Assembly (NCBI GenBank): GCA_017935365.1
Contig: JAGBHT010000032.1
Coordinates: 149,226 to 213,225, forward strand
From: Ruminiclostridium sp.
GTDB taxonomy: Bacteria > Bacillota > Clostridia > Oscillospirales > Ruminococcaceae
Direction: 5' to 3'
Length of the DNA: 64,000 nt
Below the pieces are notes generated by a model. The model had not been told where the DNA came from, searched no databases, and worked only from the letters and a program-made list of their open reading frames with translations. The position numbers were made by a program, and so were the translations under genes. Of this stretch, positions 9,154 through 18,197 are shown in pieces. The stretch's first letter is position 1. The number at the start of each line of letters is the position of its first letter.

Positions 9154-10695
9154 TCAGTTCTGCTGCATTAAAGCTCTGTAGGGTTCAAGGTATGATTCTA
9201 CAGTACCGAAGTAAGAATCACGGAGGCTTGTGTAGGATTCACCCATCTTGAAAGGTCCGCCGAGGACGCAGCCTGCGCCTTCGCTGTCACCCTGCTGGAG
9301 CATTGTTGTAAGGTCAGTTGAGAAACCGAAGCAATCATCAAAGAGGAATGTGAACTTGTCGGTTGTTGTGTCCTTAAGATCTGAATAGATCTGATAAAGA
9401 TCTTCTGACATAGCGGCGTGCTTCTTGTTTGCACGGCGCTCAGCACCACAGTTGGGGCACTTCTCAATTGTCTTGTCAGCAGTAGAAACACCGCATTCGG
9501 GGCATTTGGGATAGTAGAGCTTTTCAGCTGTCATTTCAGCCTTTGACTGTGCGATCTTTTCGGGGTCGATTTCGTTAAGACGGCAGATTTCCATATACTT
9601 GAGAGCTGCCTTTATGTTCTGTGCACCTGCGGGAACGAGATAACCGAATGTATCGGTATTCATGTAGTATGCGTCAGCCTGATCATCTCTGGGTATCGGA
9701 ACAAATCTGATATCCTGGTCGAGAGCGGCGCACTGAGCTGATGTCCAGCCCCAGTCAAGACCGAATTCTGCGAACAGTGTCTTTGTATCTGAAAGGCAAG
9801 TGCTGGGATCTGCATATTCTGCATTTACCATGCCCTGCTTAGCAAGATCGGCAAGGAAGTCCTGGCATCTCTGAACGTTGGCGTCCTTCATATTGTTGAT
9901 GATCTGCTTGTTGGGACCGTCAACATCGATAAGTGTTGTACCTGTTGAAACGATGAAAGGCATTGCAACGAAGCCTGTGGGCATTACACCGTAATATTCA
10001 TCACCGATGTTGCACCATTCGGTCATTATATCCTTCCATGCTGTCCATGTCCACTTACCTTCCTTGTAGAGCTCCAGCGGGTCTGTCTTAATACCCTCAT
10101 CGTCAAGAGCTGTCTGGTTGTAGATGAGAACAACACCTGCGTTTACACGGTAAGGCAGATAGTAGTGCTTGCCGCCGTAGTTGAAGTTTTCGATCATATC
10201 CTTCATACCTGACCATGTATCGCTGTCAAAGTCAACATAATCATCAAGTGATGTATAAAGGTTGTTTGCTACGCCGTGGGGGTATGACTGCCACTCGTAA
10301 CGTACCATATCGGGAGAGTCTGATGAAGCAACGAGCTGAGCGAGCTTTGTGAAGTATTCACCTGAGCTTGTCGAAATATATTCTACAGTATAACCTTCAT
10401 CTGCAAACTTATCAACAATTTCCTTGTCGTCTGTGTTAAGGTCATAGTAACCGAGCCACTTGAGCGTAGTTCCGTTAGAGGGAGCTTCTACAACATTGCC
10501 GCCATTGCCGCCTGTTGAAGAATTGTCCGAAGTGCCGGGGTTCTCGTTGTTGCCGGCTGTTGTTGAATTAGCCTGTGATGATCCGTCACTGTTTGTTGTG
10601 CCGCTTGTTGTGCTTGAACCGTTGCAGGCGGAAAGCATTGATGTTGCCATAGCCGCTGTAACTGCACAAGCGAGTATTCTCTTTGAGAGTTTCAT
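9154..10695 (-). CDS. Extracellular solute-binding lipoprotein (sugar type) with internal zinc-ribbon
   Basis: Binding protein of a carbohydrate-type ABC transporter (family 1 fold), 513 aa, anchored outside the cell. The signal peptide ends in a lipobox (SMLSAC), then a Ser/Thr/Asn/Gly-rich linker (about 25-70). Typical features follow: KLAQLVASSDSPDMVRYEW, YYLPYRVNAGVVLIYNQTALDDEGI, WTWTAWKDIMTEW. Odd: two CPxCG knuckles, Cys398/Cys401 and Cys413/Cys416, form a rubredoxin-like zinc ribbon inside the C-terminal lobe. No permease or ATPase gene is adjacent, so it is an orphan or uses distant partners. A cre-like operator lies in its leader. Confidence 0.85.
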   Translation of the reverse strand: MKLSKRILACAVTAAMATSMLSACNGSSTTSGTTNSDGSSQANSTTAGNNENPGTSDNSSTGGNGGNVVEAPSNGTTLKWLGYYDLNTDDKEIVDKFADEGYTVEYISTSSGEYFTKLAQLVASSDSPDMVRYEWQSYPHGVANNLYTSLDDYVDFDSDTWSGMKDMIENFNYGGKHYYLPYRVNAGVVLIYNQTALDDEGIKTDPLELYKEGKWTWTAWKDIMTEWCNIGDEYYGVMPTGFVAMPFIVSTGTTLIDVDGPNKQIINNMKDANVQRCQDFLADLAKQGMVNAEYADPSTCLSDTKTLFAEFGLDWGWTSAQCAALDQDIRFVPIPRDDQADAYYMNTDTFGYLVPAGAQNIKAALKYMEICRLNEIDPEKIAQSKAEMTAEKLYYPKCPECGVSTADKTIEKCPNCGAERRANKKHAAMSEDLYQIYSDLKDTTTDKFTFLFDDCFGFSTDLTTMLQQGDSEGAGCVLGGPFKMGESYTSLRDSYFGTVESYLEPYRALMQQN

Positions 10696-10723
10696 TTTAG
10701 TCCTCCTTTAAGTTGTGCTTGTA

Positions 10724-10779
10724 TGTATTCGTTTACATCAAGATATTTATATTATAACCGAAATCAAATTAAATTTCAA
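10724..10779 (-). promoter_or_regulatory. Promoter and cre-like operator of the binding protein
   Basis: On the minus strand TTGAAA (plus 10774-10779) and TATAAT (plus 10751-10756) are 17 bp apart. About 7-20 bp downstream of the predicted start, TGTAAACGAATACA (10724-10737) fits the catabolite-responsive element consensus WTGNAANCGNWNNCW, as bound by CcpA or related LacI-type regulators. Confidence 0.7.
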
Positions 10780-11107
10780 TTCACTATTTCTACAGTTTAT
10801 TGTGCTTGGTTTTGGTTAAAGTGTACAAACAGAATAGCGAATATATGTGAATAATTAATCAAAACAGTGCAATTTTAAGTAGGTTTATTAAGCTGTTTTA
10901 AGTGAATTACTTAAATAAAGTGCAAATAGAAAAGAGAAAAATTCAGATAATTATATGAAAAAATGCGTTATTTTTCGGCTTTGAAATGCACAATTTGTTA
11001 TCTGACGACTGTTCATCTTGTAATGCGTAATTAAGGGTTACAAGTTAATATTGTATGATTGAAAATTGATACGGTACACGAGTTGCCTGAAAACAGTGCC
11101 GATATAA
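10780..11107. other. AT-rich gene-free spacer
   Basis: About 330 bp between the binding-protein promoter and the nfnB terminator. It is AT-rich with no convincing ORF, RNA fold or repeat that I can see by eye. Confidence 0.6.
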
Positions 11108-11141
11108 TAAAAAGGCTGACGTGTTGTGCGTCAGCCTTTGT
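11108..11141 (-). terminator. Terminator of nfnA-nfnB
   Basis: The GGCTGACG / CGTCAGCC hairpin is followed on the minus strand by a T-rich run, just past the nfnB stop. Confidence 0.85.
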
Positions 11142-11159
11142 TATATTTACGAATTGTTA

Positions 11160-12548
11160 TCAGTTCTTGCTCAGATATTCGTCAATGCTCTTGGCAGCCT
11201 GCTTACCGGCACCCATAGCGAGAATAACTGTAGCGGCGCCTGTAACTGCGTCACCGCCGGCATAAACGCCCTCACGGGTTGTCTGCATTGTGTCTTCGTT
11301 AACTACGAGGCAACCTCTCTTGTTTGTATCAAGACCGGGAGTTGTGCTTCTGATGAGGGGGTTGGGTGATGTACCGATCGACATGATAACTGTGTCAACG
11401 GGAAGCTCAAAGTTGCTTCCTTCCTTAGCGATAGGCTTGCGTCTGCCGCTTGCATCGGGCTCGCCGAGTTCCATCTCAATGCACTCCATAGCTCTTACTC
11501 TGCCGTTCTCGTCGCCGAGGATCTTGACAGGGTTGTTGAGGTTCTTGAAGATGATGCCCTCTTCCATAGCGTGGTGAACTTCTTCCTTACGGGCAGGCAT
11601 TTCTTCCATACCTCTACGGTAAACTATGTATACATTTTCAGCACCAAGACGCTTAGCGCATCTTGCGGCATCCATTGCAACGTTACCGCCGCCGACAACT
11701 GCTACGGACTTGCTCTTTATAATAGGTGTATCATAATCTTCGAGATAAGCCTTCATGAGGTTTGTTCTTGTGAGGTACTCGTTAGCTGAGTAAACACCGA
11801 TCAGATCCTCGCCCTCGATACCCATGAATGAGGGAAGACCTGCACCTGAACCGATGAATATAGCCTTGTAACCCATCTCGAACAGTTCGTCAACTGACAG
11901 AACACGACCGATAACCATGTTTGTCTTTACTTCAACGCCGAGATCCTGGAGGTTTTCAACTTCCTTCTTAACGATAGCCTTAGGAAGTCTGAATTCGGGG
12001 ATACCGTAAACCAGAACGCCGCCTGCTGTGTGGAAAGCTTCAAATACTGTTACTTCGTAACCCTTCTTTGCAAGGTCGCCTGCACAGGTAAGACCTGAAG
12101 GACCTGCACCTACAACAGCGACTTTCTTGCCGTTTGACTGGGGCTTAACTGCCTTTGCATCGCTGTGCTTCATATGGTAATCAGCGCAGAAACGCTCAAG
12201 ACGTCCGATCGAAACGCTTTCGCCCTTGATACCTCTTACGCACTTGCCTTCGCACTGGTTTTCCTGAGGACAAACACGACCGCTGATAGCAGGGAGGCTG
12301 TTTGTGCTTGTGATTATCTCATAAGCTTCTTCAAACTTACCTTCTGCAACCTTAGCTACAAATTCGGGTATTCTTACGTTAACGGGGCAACCGCTTACGC
12401 AGGGCTTATGCTTACAGTTAAGGCAACGTGATGCTTCTTCCATTGCCATTTCTTCTGTATATCCCATTGAAACTTCGAGGAAGTTCTTATTTCTTACGTT
12501 AGGGTCCTGTTCGGGCATAGGAACCTTAGTTAATGACATATTAGGCAT
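11160..12548 (-). CDS. nfnB: NfnB-type NADPH-binding flavoprotein (GltD-like)
   Basis: 462 aa cytoplasmic iron-sulfur flavoprotein. The N-terminal Cys clusters CLNCKHKPCVSGCPV and CPQENQCEGKC hold two [4Fe-4S] centres. The FAD Rossmann motif VVGAGPSGLTCAGDLAKKG and the NADPH Rossmann motif VVGGGNVAMDAARCAKRLG follow. By itself it resembles the glutamate synthase small subunit. Its neighbour 18 bp upstream encodes the NfnA-like subunit, so the pair is best read as the electron-bifurcating NADH-dependent ferredoxin:NADP+ oxidoreductase. No glutamate synthase large subunit is near. Confidence 0.88.
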   Translation of the reverse strand: MPNMSLTKVPMPEQDPNVRNKNFLEVSMGYTEEMAMEEASRCLNCKHKPCVSGCPVNVRIPEFVAKVAEGKFEEAYEIITSTNSLPAISGRVCPQENQCEGKCVRGIKGESVSIGRLERFCADYHMKHSDAKAVKPQSNGKKVAVVGAGPSGLTCAGDLAKKGYEVTVFEAFHTAGGVLVYGIPEFRLPKAIVKKEVENLQDLGVEVKTNMVIGRVLSVDELFEMGYKAIFIGSGAGLPSFMGIEGEDLIGVYSANEYLTRTNLMKAYLEDYDTPIIKSKSVAVVGGGNVAMDAARCAKRLGAENVYIVYRRGMEEMPARKEEVHHAMEEGIIFKNLNNPVKILGDENGRVRAMECIEMELGEPDASGRRKPIAKEGSNFELPVDTVIMSIGTSPNPLIRSTTPGLDTNKRGCLVVNEDTMQTTREGVYAGGDAVTGAATVILAMGAGKQAAKSIDEYLSKN

Positions 12549-12566
12549 TTTCTTGTCGTCCTTTCC

Positions 12567-13403
12567 TTACTGCTCAGCCTTGTAGAGTCTGCAGTGCTCT
12601 CTGTCGTGGGCTTCTTTTTCCTTGTATGTTGAATTACGCTTCATCAGTTCGTCAAAGTTTACTAAGTGACCGTCAAAGTCAGGACCGTCAACGCACGCAA
12701 ACTTGATCTCTCCGCCGACATTTACACGGCAACCGCCGCACATACCTGTACCGTCGATCATAATGGGGTTGAGTGATACAAGTGTCTTTATGCCGTAAGG
12801 ACGGGTAACCTCACAGACAAACTTCATCATAGGAACAGGTCCTATTGCAACTACGAGGTCGTACTTGTTGCCTGCGTCGATAAGGCTCTGGAGCTTGTTT
12901 GTTACAAAGCCCTTTTCGCCGTATGAACCGTCATCTGTTGTAATATAGAAATTGGTGCTTGCTTTCTTGAATTCGTCTTCAAGAATAACGATATCCTTGT
13001 TTCTGAAGCCTGCGATTACGTCAACTTCAACGCCTTCGTTGAATAACTGCTTTGCAGAAGGATAAGCGATAGCGTTACCTACGCCGCCGCCGATAACACA
13101 TACTTTCTTGGCACCCTCAAAGTCTGTTGCCTTGCCGAGAGGTCCTACAAAGTCGAGCAGAGCGTCGCCTTCTTTGAGCTGTGATAACAGCATTGTTGTC
13201 TGACCAACTATCTGGAATATAATTGTGATAGTACCCTTTTCTCTGTCATAGTCGGAAATAGTAAGAGGTATTCTCTCACCCTTTTCATCAACACGGAGAA
13301 TGATGAACTGACCTGCCAACGCCTTCTTCGCAATGAAGGGAGCGTCTACCTCCATCAGTACAACGTTTTCGTTGAGCTGACGTCTTTTGAGTATTTTATA
13401 CAT
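12567..13403 (-). CDS. nfnA: NfnA-type FAD/NAD-binding subunit (ferredoxin:NADP+ oxidoreductase alpha)
   Basis: 278 aa, ferredoxin-NADP reductase fold. The FAD-binding beta-barrel has LTISDYDREKGTITIIFQ; the NAD-binding domain has VCVIGGGVGNAIAYPSAKQL. The C-terminal [2Fe-2S] motif GTGMCGGCRV...FACVDGPDFDGH is shared by NfnA, SudB and dihydroorotate dehydrogenase PyrK subunits. Pairing with the GltD-like NfnB indicates NfnAB (or the similar sulfide dehydrogenase SudAB), which couples NADH and ferredoxin to NADP+ reduction. It is the first gene of the operon, with a promoter at 13478-13506. Confidence 0.87.
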   Translation of the reverse strand: MYKILKRRQLNENVVLMEVDAPFIAKKALAGQFIILRVDEKGERIPLTISDYDREKGTITIIFQIVGQTTMLLSQLKEGDALLDFVGPLGKATDFEGAKKVCVIGGGVGNAIAYPSAKQLFNEGVEVDVIAGFRNKDIVILEDEFKKASTNFYITTDDGSYGEKGFVTNKLQSLIDAGNKYDLVVAIGPVPMMKFVCEVTRPYGIKTLVSLNPIMIDGTGMCGGCRVNVGGEIKFACVDGPDFDGHLVNFDELMKRNSTYKEKEAHDREHCRLYKAEQ

Positions 13404-13477
13404 TGTAAAAACCCTTTCCTTTCATTATGTGTGGAAACTTCTGTAAAATTATTGAAAGTTCCGATCCGTCATCGTAT

Positions 13478-13506
13478 AGTATAGCAGATTGTAACACAAA
13501 ATTCAA
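13478..13506 (-). promoter_or_regulatory. Promoter of nfnA-nfnB
   Basis: Minus strand TTGAAT (plus 13501-13506), 17-bp spacer, TATACT (plus 13478-13483). The leader is about 70 nt. Confidence 0.7.
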
Positions 13507-13655
13507 GCATTTTCGGTATTTTTTTATCGAATAACACCATTACTTAAAGTGATAACGGTTGAAAAAGAACAGAATATGAATTGATTTTGATATTAATCTT
13601 TGCGTGGTGTTAAACGATTTTCCGATTGACAAGGCGTTTGTCGACCCTTTTCACG

Positions 13656-13684
13656 TTGACAAAATCATTATTTTGCGTTATAAT
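13656..13684 (+). promoter_or_regulatory. Consensus promoter of the YbhN-like gene
   Basis: TTGACA (13656-13661), 17-bp spacer, TATAAT (13679-13684): a perfect sigma-A consensus. The 13404-13655 stretch otherwise holds only the divergent nfn promoter. Confidence 0.88.
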
Positions 13685-13760
13685 CATAGCGTTACTGTAA
13701 AATGGGAAAAAGCGGTGTAAAATCACTGTATAATGCCTTTGCTTAAAAACGGGAGGGCGA

Positions 13761-14876
13761 ATGAAAAAGAAAAAATCTAACAAGATAAACCTTATTATCT
13801 GCGCGGTAGCGTTTGTATTCATGATTTTCTACGTTTATTTTGTGGACGGGTTTGACAACCTGGTAAATTCCATTCAGAAAATAAACGTCGGATTTCTGTT
13901 CATTGCGATGGGTCTTATGATAGTATACTGGTTGCTTGAGGCGATGGGCGTCCATGCGGCACTGAGGACTACATATCCCAAGGCAAAGTTCAGCAGAACG
14001 TTTATGACTACACTTCTCGGTCAGTACTTCAACTGCATTACTCCGTCCTCAACCGGCGGTCAGCCTATGCAGTTGTACTATTTTACAAAGTTCGGCGTAC
14101 CTATGTCGCACGCAATGACGGCATTGCTGAGTAAATTCATAATGTATCAGTTTGTGCTGACGGGATATTCCGCCGTGGTACTGATCGCACGTTTCAAGAA
14201 TTTCTCGACAGATTATGCGCCGTTGATGGCGCTCGTAATGCTCGGATTCGTGATCAACACGATAGTAATTATACTGCTGTTCATGCTGGCTTTCTTTAAG
14301 AAACCCGTCAAGAAACTTGCTGTGTGGTGCGTGAAGCTCCTTGCAAAGATACACATTTTCAAGTTCCGATTTATAAAGAGCGAAGAGGACAAGATCAAGA
14401 AAATACAGTCCGTTGAGAAAATTGTAGACGAATATCATGATAATTTCGTGTTCATAAAGAAAAAACCGTGGCTTATCATCCGACTGATCATTTACAATAT
14501 AATTCAGCTTACGGCTTATTTCTCGATTTCCTATGTCATCTATCTCGGCTTCGGACTGAGCGGCACGGATTATCTGACGATCATTTCCTGTCAGGCATTC
14601 GTATTGATGATCTCCGCATTTATGCCTTTACCGGGTGCGCTTGGTGCGGCAGAGGGCAGTTACACACTGTTCTTCAGCAATATATTCATCGGCTCTGACG
14701 GAACAAAGTATGTCGGAATCTCAACGTTTATATGGAGATTCCTTACGTTCTATCTGCCGATAATCGCAGGACTTATACTTTCAACATTTGTGGGCAAGTT
14801 TATGAATGTCGGTGTTCCCAATAAGACGGCTCTTGAGCTTACCGAAGAAGAACTGAAGGGCGATCCGATAGATTGA
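13761..14876 (+). CDS. YbhN/UPF0104-family membrane protein (LPG-synthase transmembrane domain)
   Basis: 371 aa polytopic protein with about 8 hydrophobic segments and no cytosolic synthase domain. Family motifs are present: TYPKAKFSRTFMTTLLGQYFN, then ITPSSTGGQPMQLYYF (the conserved P-x-x-x-G-G region) and LPGALGAAEGSYTLFF near the C-terminus. The family (lysylphosphatidylglycerol synthase TM domain, AglD-like) is linked to lipid or polyprenyl-lipid transport and modification. Without an aminoacyl transferase domain it should not itself make lysyl-PG. Its actual substrate cannot be told from the sequence. The ribosome site GGGAGG is upstream. Confidence 0.85.
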   Translation: MKKKKSNKINLIICAVAFVFMIFYVYFVDGFDNLVNSIQKINVGFLFIAMGLMIVYWLLEAMGVHAALRTTYPKAKFSRTFMTTLLGQYFNCITPSSTGGQPMQLYYFTKFGVPMSHAMTALLSKFIMYQFVLTGYSAVVLIARFKNFSTDYAPLMALVMLGFVINTIVIILLFMLAFFKKPVKKLAVWCVKLLAKIHIFKFRFIKSEEDKIKKIQSVEKIVDEYHDNFVFIKKKPWLIIRLIIYNIIQLTAYFSISYVIYLGFGLSGTDYLTIISCQAFVLMISAFMPLPGALGAAEGSYTLFFSNIFIGSDGTKYVGISTFIWRFLTFYLPIIAGLILSTFVGKFMNVGVPNKTALELTEEELKGDPID

Positions 14877-14899
14877 TTTTTGAAACAATCGAATAATAT

Positions 14900-14930
14900 A
14901 CGGCAGAGGGCATTCTTCTGCCGTTTGCTT
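14900..14930 (+). terminator. Terminator after the YbhN-like gene
   Basis: CGGCAGA / TCTGCCG hairpin followed by a T-rich stretch. Confidence 0.8.
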
Positions 14931-15089
14931 TATCCGAAAACTTCAATGCGCTTTAAACGGCTCTGTTAAGCCGATGCAACCGCAAATTTACATAGAAATA
15001 TTCAAAAGCAACACGAAGTTTATAGACCTTACAAGACGATTATGATAGCATATTATCAGACAGAAAACTGTCGGAAAGGATATGTATAT

Positions 15090-15995
15090 ATGAGCTTAGG
15101 AACAAATATTCAGTTTTACAGAAAGCAGAAAAATATGACGCAGGAGGGGCTGGCGGAGTTTATGAACGTGTCACGTCAGACCGTATCAAAGTGGGAATCG
15201 GACACGGCTTTCCCCGAAACGGATAAGCTTATCACACTGAGCGAATATTTCGATTGTACTCTTGACGAGCTTATAAAGGGCAGTGCCGAAGAGAGTTTCA
15301 CGGAGGATACAGCCGGATACGATAAGGAGATGAACAGCTTCACAAGGTCGATATGCCTCGGCACGGCGACTGTTCTCGCAGGTGTTACCGCACTGCTTCT
15401 GACGACAGGATTAGGACTTGATGAAGCAATAGCGACAGCAATATTCATGCTGTTTGTGGCTGTCGGTGCGGCAATTTTCATCGTCAGCGGTATCAGACAC
15501 GGAAACTATGTAAAGGAAAATCCCAATATCAAACCGTTTTACAGTGAAGAGCGGATAAAGGCTTTCAGAAATAAATTCCCCGTATTCATTGCAAGCGGTA
15601 CTGTGCTTGTTCTGCTTGGCGTTATTACATTGACGGTAATGCAGAGCTTTGTCGGTAAGGTAGTACCCGATGTTATGACGGAGGAAAGTTTTGACGCACT
15701 GTGTACGGCGCTATTACTGCTGTGCGTTACCGTTGCGGCACCGCTGTTCATATACGGCGGTATGCAGTATGCAAAGTACGATGTTGAAGGATACAACAGG
15801 GAAAATAATCCCGACAAGCCGTTTGCTGAAAAGCTGATGTCGGCTATATCGGGCGGAATAATGCTTGCGGCGACTATCGTGCTTTTTATAATGGGATTTT
15901 GTTTTGATAACTGGGAACTGTGCTGGATAGGCTATGCGATAGGCGGCGTTCTCATCGGAATTGTAAGCTGTATATTAAATGTCGTAAAAAAATAA
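15090..15995 (+). CDS. XRE-family HTH regulator fused to a membrane domain
   Basis: 301 aa from ATG 15090. I prefer this to the in-frame ATG at 15042, because GGAAAGGA lies 10 bp before it and the HTH family usually starts as MSLGTNIQFYRKQ. The HTH_3 domain (about 1-65) has MTQEGLAEFMNVSRQTVSKW and ends LDELIKG. The rest has about six membrane segments in three pairs (about 95-140, 170-220, 250-300). Such membrane-tethered Cro/C1 regulators are common in Clostridia; the signal they sense is generally unknown. The gene stands alone. Confidence 0.85.
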   Translation: MSLGTNIQFYRKQKNMTQEGLAEFMNVSRQTVSKWESDTAFPETDKLITLSEYFDCTLDELIKGSAEESFTEDTAGYDKEMNSFTRSICLGTATVLAGVTALLLTTGLGLDEAIATAIFMLFVAVGAAIFIVSGIRHGNYVKENPNIKPFYSEERIKAFRNKFPVFIASGTVLVLLGVITLTVMQSFVGKVVPDVMTEESFDALCTALLLLCVTVAAPLFIYGGMQYAKYDVEGYNRENNPDKPFAEKLMSAISGGIMLAATIVLFIMGFCFDNWELCWIGYAIGGVLIGIVSCILNVVKK

Positions 15996-16003
15996 GCGGA
16001 TGC

Positions 16004-16032
16004 TTGCATAATTTTTGTGAATATGGTACAAT
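16004..16032 (+). promoter_or_regulatory. Extended -10 promoter of the M20 peptidase gene
   Basis: TTGCAT (16004-16009), 17-bp spacer, TGG-TACAAT (16024-16032). The leader just downstream contains GGTAACTGTTAC, a short inverted repeat of unknown meaning. Confidence 0.65.
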
Positions 16033-16089
16033 TAATTAACGGTAACTGTTACAATTGCTACCGTAATAAAAGATTTGAGGATTTTTACC

Positions 16090-17574
16090 GTGAACCCTTT
16101 ATTAATTGTACTGTATGTTTTACTCGGACTTCTTGCGGTGTATGCCGTACTGTTTCTGATTGCGGTGTTCCGTGCCGTATTTATGAAGAAAGAATTTGCG
16201 GATGACAAGCCGTTTGATCTGTATAAGGACGGAATTGACTGCGACACGCACGCAGAACATCTGTCGAAGATCATACAGGTGCCTACTGTCAGTATCCGCG
16301 GAAACACCGATATGACGCAGATATACAAGTTCCACGACCTGCTTGAACAGCAGTACCCGAATATCCACAGAGTATGCGAGCGTGTGGATATAGACGGTGC
16401 ATTGCTGTTTATCTGGCGCGGAAAGGATAAAAGCAGAAACCCGATATGCCTTATGTCGCACCAGGACGTTGTTCCGGCGGACAGCGAAAAGTGGAAGTAT
16501 GACGCTTTTTCCGGAAAGATCGCCGATGGCAAGATATGGGGAAGAGGTACGGTAGATACCAAGGGCGCACTATGTGCGATACTCGAAAGTATAGAGGAGC
16601 TTATAAAAGAGGGATTCACGCCTGTATGCGACGTATATGTCGGAAGCTCGAACAACGAGGAGATAACGGGTGACGGTGCAGTAAAGACGGTAGAATATCT
16701 TTACGAAAAAGGCATACATTTTGACCTTGTTATGGACGAGGGCGGCTCGGTGATGTCATATGAGGACAGCACAAAAGGCAGAATGGTGGCGCACAACGCC
16801 ATGATAGGCATACTTGAAAAGGGCAGAGCCAATATCAAGTTTACCGCAAGGAGCAAAGGCGGACACGCAAGCGTTCCGTTCAACAACAATCCGTTTGCAA
16901 AGCTGTCAAAGCTGATGTACATAATCGAACACAGAAATCCGTTCAAGAAGAGGATAACTCACCCTGCAAGAGTGCAGTATCACGCAATGGCACCGTATAT
17001 GCACCATTTCAGACACCGCCTGCTGTACGGTAATCTGTGGCTGTTTGCTCCGATCGCACCGTACATAATGCACAGGATAGGCGGACCTGCCGGAGCGGTG
17101 GTAAAGACTACCTGCATATTCACTATGGCGGAGGGGAGTAAGGGCGCAAATGTAATCCCCGAAAAGGCAAGCGTTACCGCAAACTGCCGTTTCATGGTTC
17201 ACGAACCGTTACCGCAGTCTTATAAGAAGCTCGGAAAGATATGCCACAAGCTCGGCATATCTATGGAAATGCTGGCAGGCTTTGATGTTCCGCCCGTTGC
17301 GGATATGAACTGCTATGCGTACAAATATGTAAACAAGAGAATTGCGGAAACGTTCGGCGATATACCGAGGATACCTTATATAATGCTTGCAGGTACGGAT
17401 TCACGCCACTATACGAAAATATGCGATTGCGTACTGAGATTTGTTCCGCTTATGATGACGGGCACACAGCTCAACAGCGCACATGCAATAAACGAAAACC
17501 TTAATGTAGAATCGCTCGAAAGAGGAATCGTATTCTATCACGATTTTATAAAGAACTACGGTTTGGAGCTTTAA
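16090..17574 (+). CDS. M20-family zinc peptidase with N-terminal membrane anchor
   Basis: About 494 aa. The start is taken as GTG 16090, because GAGG at 16077-16080 is well placed for it; an in-frame TTG at 16075 overlaps that site. TM segment about residues 2-26. The M20 metal ligands and catalytic residues are recognisable: LMSHQDVVPA (His, Asp), GRGTVDTKGAL (Asp), SSNNEEITGDGA (catalytic Glu pair) and LVMDEGGSV. The dimerisation domain includes RSKGGHASVPF. Closest in style to the PM20D1/carboxypeptidase-S branch, which cleaves or makes N-acyl amino acids; the substrate is not certain. A GNAT gene follows with no gap. Confidence 0.85.
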   Translation: MNPLLIVLYVLLGLLAVYAVLFLIAVFRAVFMKKEFADDKPFDLYKDGIDCDTHAEHLSKIIQVPTVSIRGNTDMTQIYKFHDLLEQQYPNIHRVCERVDIDGALLFIWRGKDKSRNPICLMSHQDVVPADSEKWKYDAFSGKIADGKIWGRGTVDTKGALCAILESIEELIKEGFTPVCDVYVGSSNNEEITGDGAVKTVEYLYEKGIHFDLVMDEGGSVMSYEDSTKGRMVAHNAMIGILEKGRANIKFTARSKGGHASVPFNNNPFAKLSKLMYIIEHRNPFKKRITHPARVQYHAMAPYMHHFRHRLLYGNLWLFAPIAPYIMHRIGGPAGAVVKTTCIFTMAEGSKGANVIPEKASVTANCRFMVHEPLPQSYKKLGKICHKLGISMEMLAGFDVPPVADMNCYAYKYVNKRIAETFGDIPRIPYIMLAGTDSRHYTKICDCVLRFVPLMMTGTQLNSAHAINENLNVESLERGIVFYHDFIKNYGLEL

Positions 17575-18084
17575 ATGGACATAGTAGCGTTCGGAAAGAT
17601 CGGCAATGAGCAAAAAGAGCTGTATTATGCTTTCTGCGCAGAGTATCTGCCCGGCAGTGAGCCCGAAAAGATGAAGCGTTACGAAGAGCTGTTTCCCGAG
17701 GCTTTTCTTGCCGCGACCGAGAATGATGAAATTATCGGTGCGGTGTTCGGCTGGAGCAGGAAAATTGAATTTTCCGAAGATGAATCTTTCGCACTTGACG
17801 GAATTGCGGTAAGATATGACTGTCAGAAAAACGGCATAGGAAGCAGGCTTCTTGAACGCTTTGAAAAGGCGGCTGAATCGTACGGTGCAGAAACTGTTTC
17901 GGTAGGCTCTGCAGGCGGATATGTCGAGAAATTTTATATCGACAGGGGATATATACCGCAGTGCTATAAACTGTGGATAGACGACAAGCCGGTGATCGCA
18001 AAGGAATTTAGCGCTATTGCGGATTATTATTCGTATGAACGGGAAGATGACGGCGGCTTTGTCATGATGGAAAAGAGTATATAA
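17575..18084 (+). CDS. GNAT-family N-acetyltransferase
   Basis: 169 aa. The acetyl-CoA-binding motif A is seen as LDGIAVRYDCQKNGIGSRLL (about residues 78-97, with Q/R-x-x-G-x-G/A as QKNGIG), followed by ETVSVGSAGGYVEKFYIDRGY. The acceptor substrate cannot be deduced. The ATG directly follows the TAA of the M20 peptidase gene, so the two are translationally linked. A terminator follows. Confidence 0.85.
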   Translation: MDIVAFGKIGNEQKELYYAFCAEYLPGSEPEKMKRYEELFPEAFLAATENDEIIGAVFGWSRKIEFSEDESFALDGIAVRYDCQKNGIGSRLLERFEKAAESYGAETVSVGSAGGYVEKFYIDRGYIPQCYKLWIDDKPVIAKEFSAIADYYSYEREDDGGFVMMEKSI

Positions 18085-18086
18085 AC

Positions 18087-18113
18087 GTCGGCGGATCGCT
18101 CCGCCGCCGTTTT
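18087..18113 (+). terminator. Terminator of the M20-GNAT operon
   Basis: CGGCGGA / TCCGCCG hairpin plus a TTTTAT run. Confidence 0.85.
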
Positions 18114-18168
18114 ATATTACCCACTCGGCATTTTTGACGAAAAAACTGCGTCCGACTTGCAAAAGTCA

Positions 18169-18197
18169 TTGACAATAGCCAAATTAGATAGTATAAT
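18169..18197 (+). promoter_or_regulatory. Consensus promoter of serC-serA
   Basis: TTGACA (18169-18174), exactly 17 bp, TATAAT (18192-18197). The roughly 75-nt leader carries two small hairpins (GGCGA/TCGCC and ACGGT/ACCGT) but no T-box signature. Confidence 0.88.

Noticed and set aside
11160..12548. Glutamate synthase small subunit (gltD)
   Set aside because: The sequence alone would allow it, but no gltB large subunit is near and the adjacent gene is NfnA-like, so NfnB fits better.
15042..15089. Upstream start for the HTH/membrane gene
   Set aside because: The extra 16 residues (IAYYQTENCRKGYVY type) do not fit the HTH family and the ribosome site favours ATG 15090.
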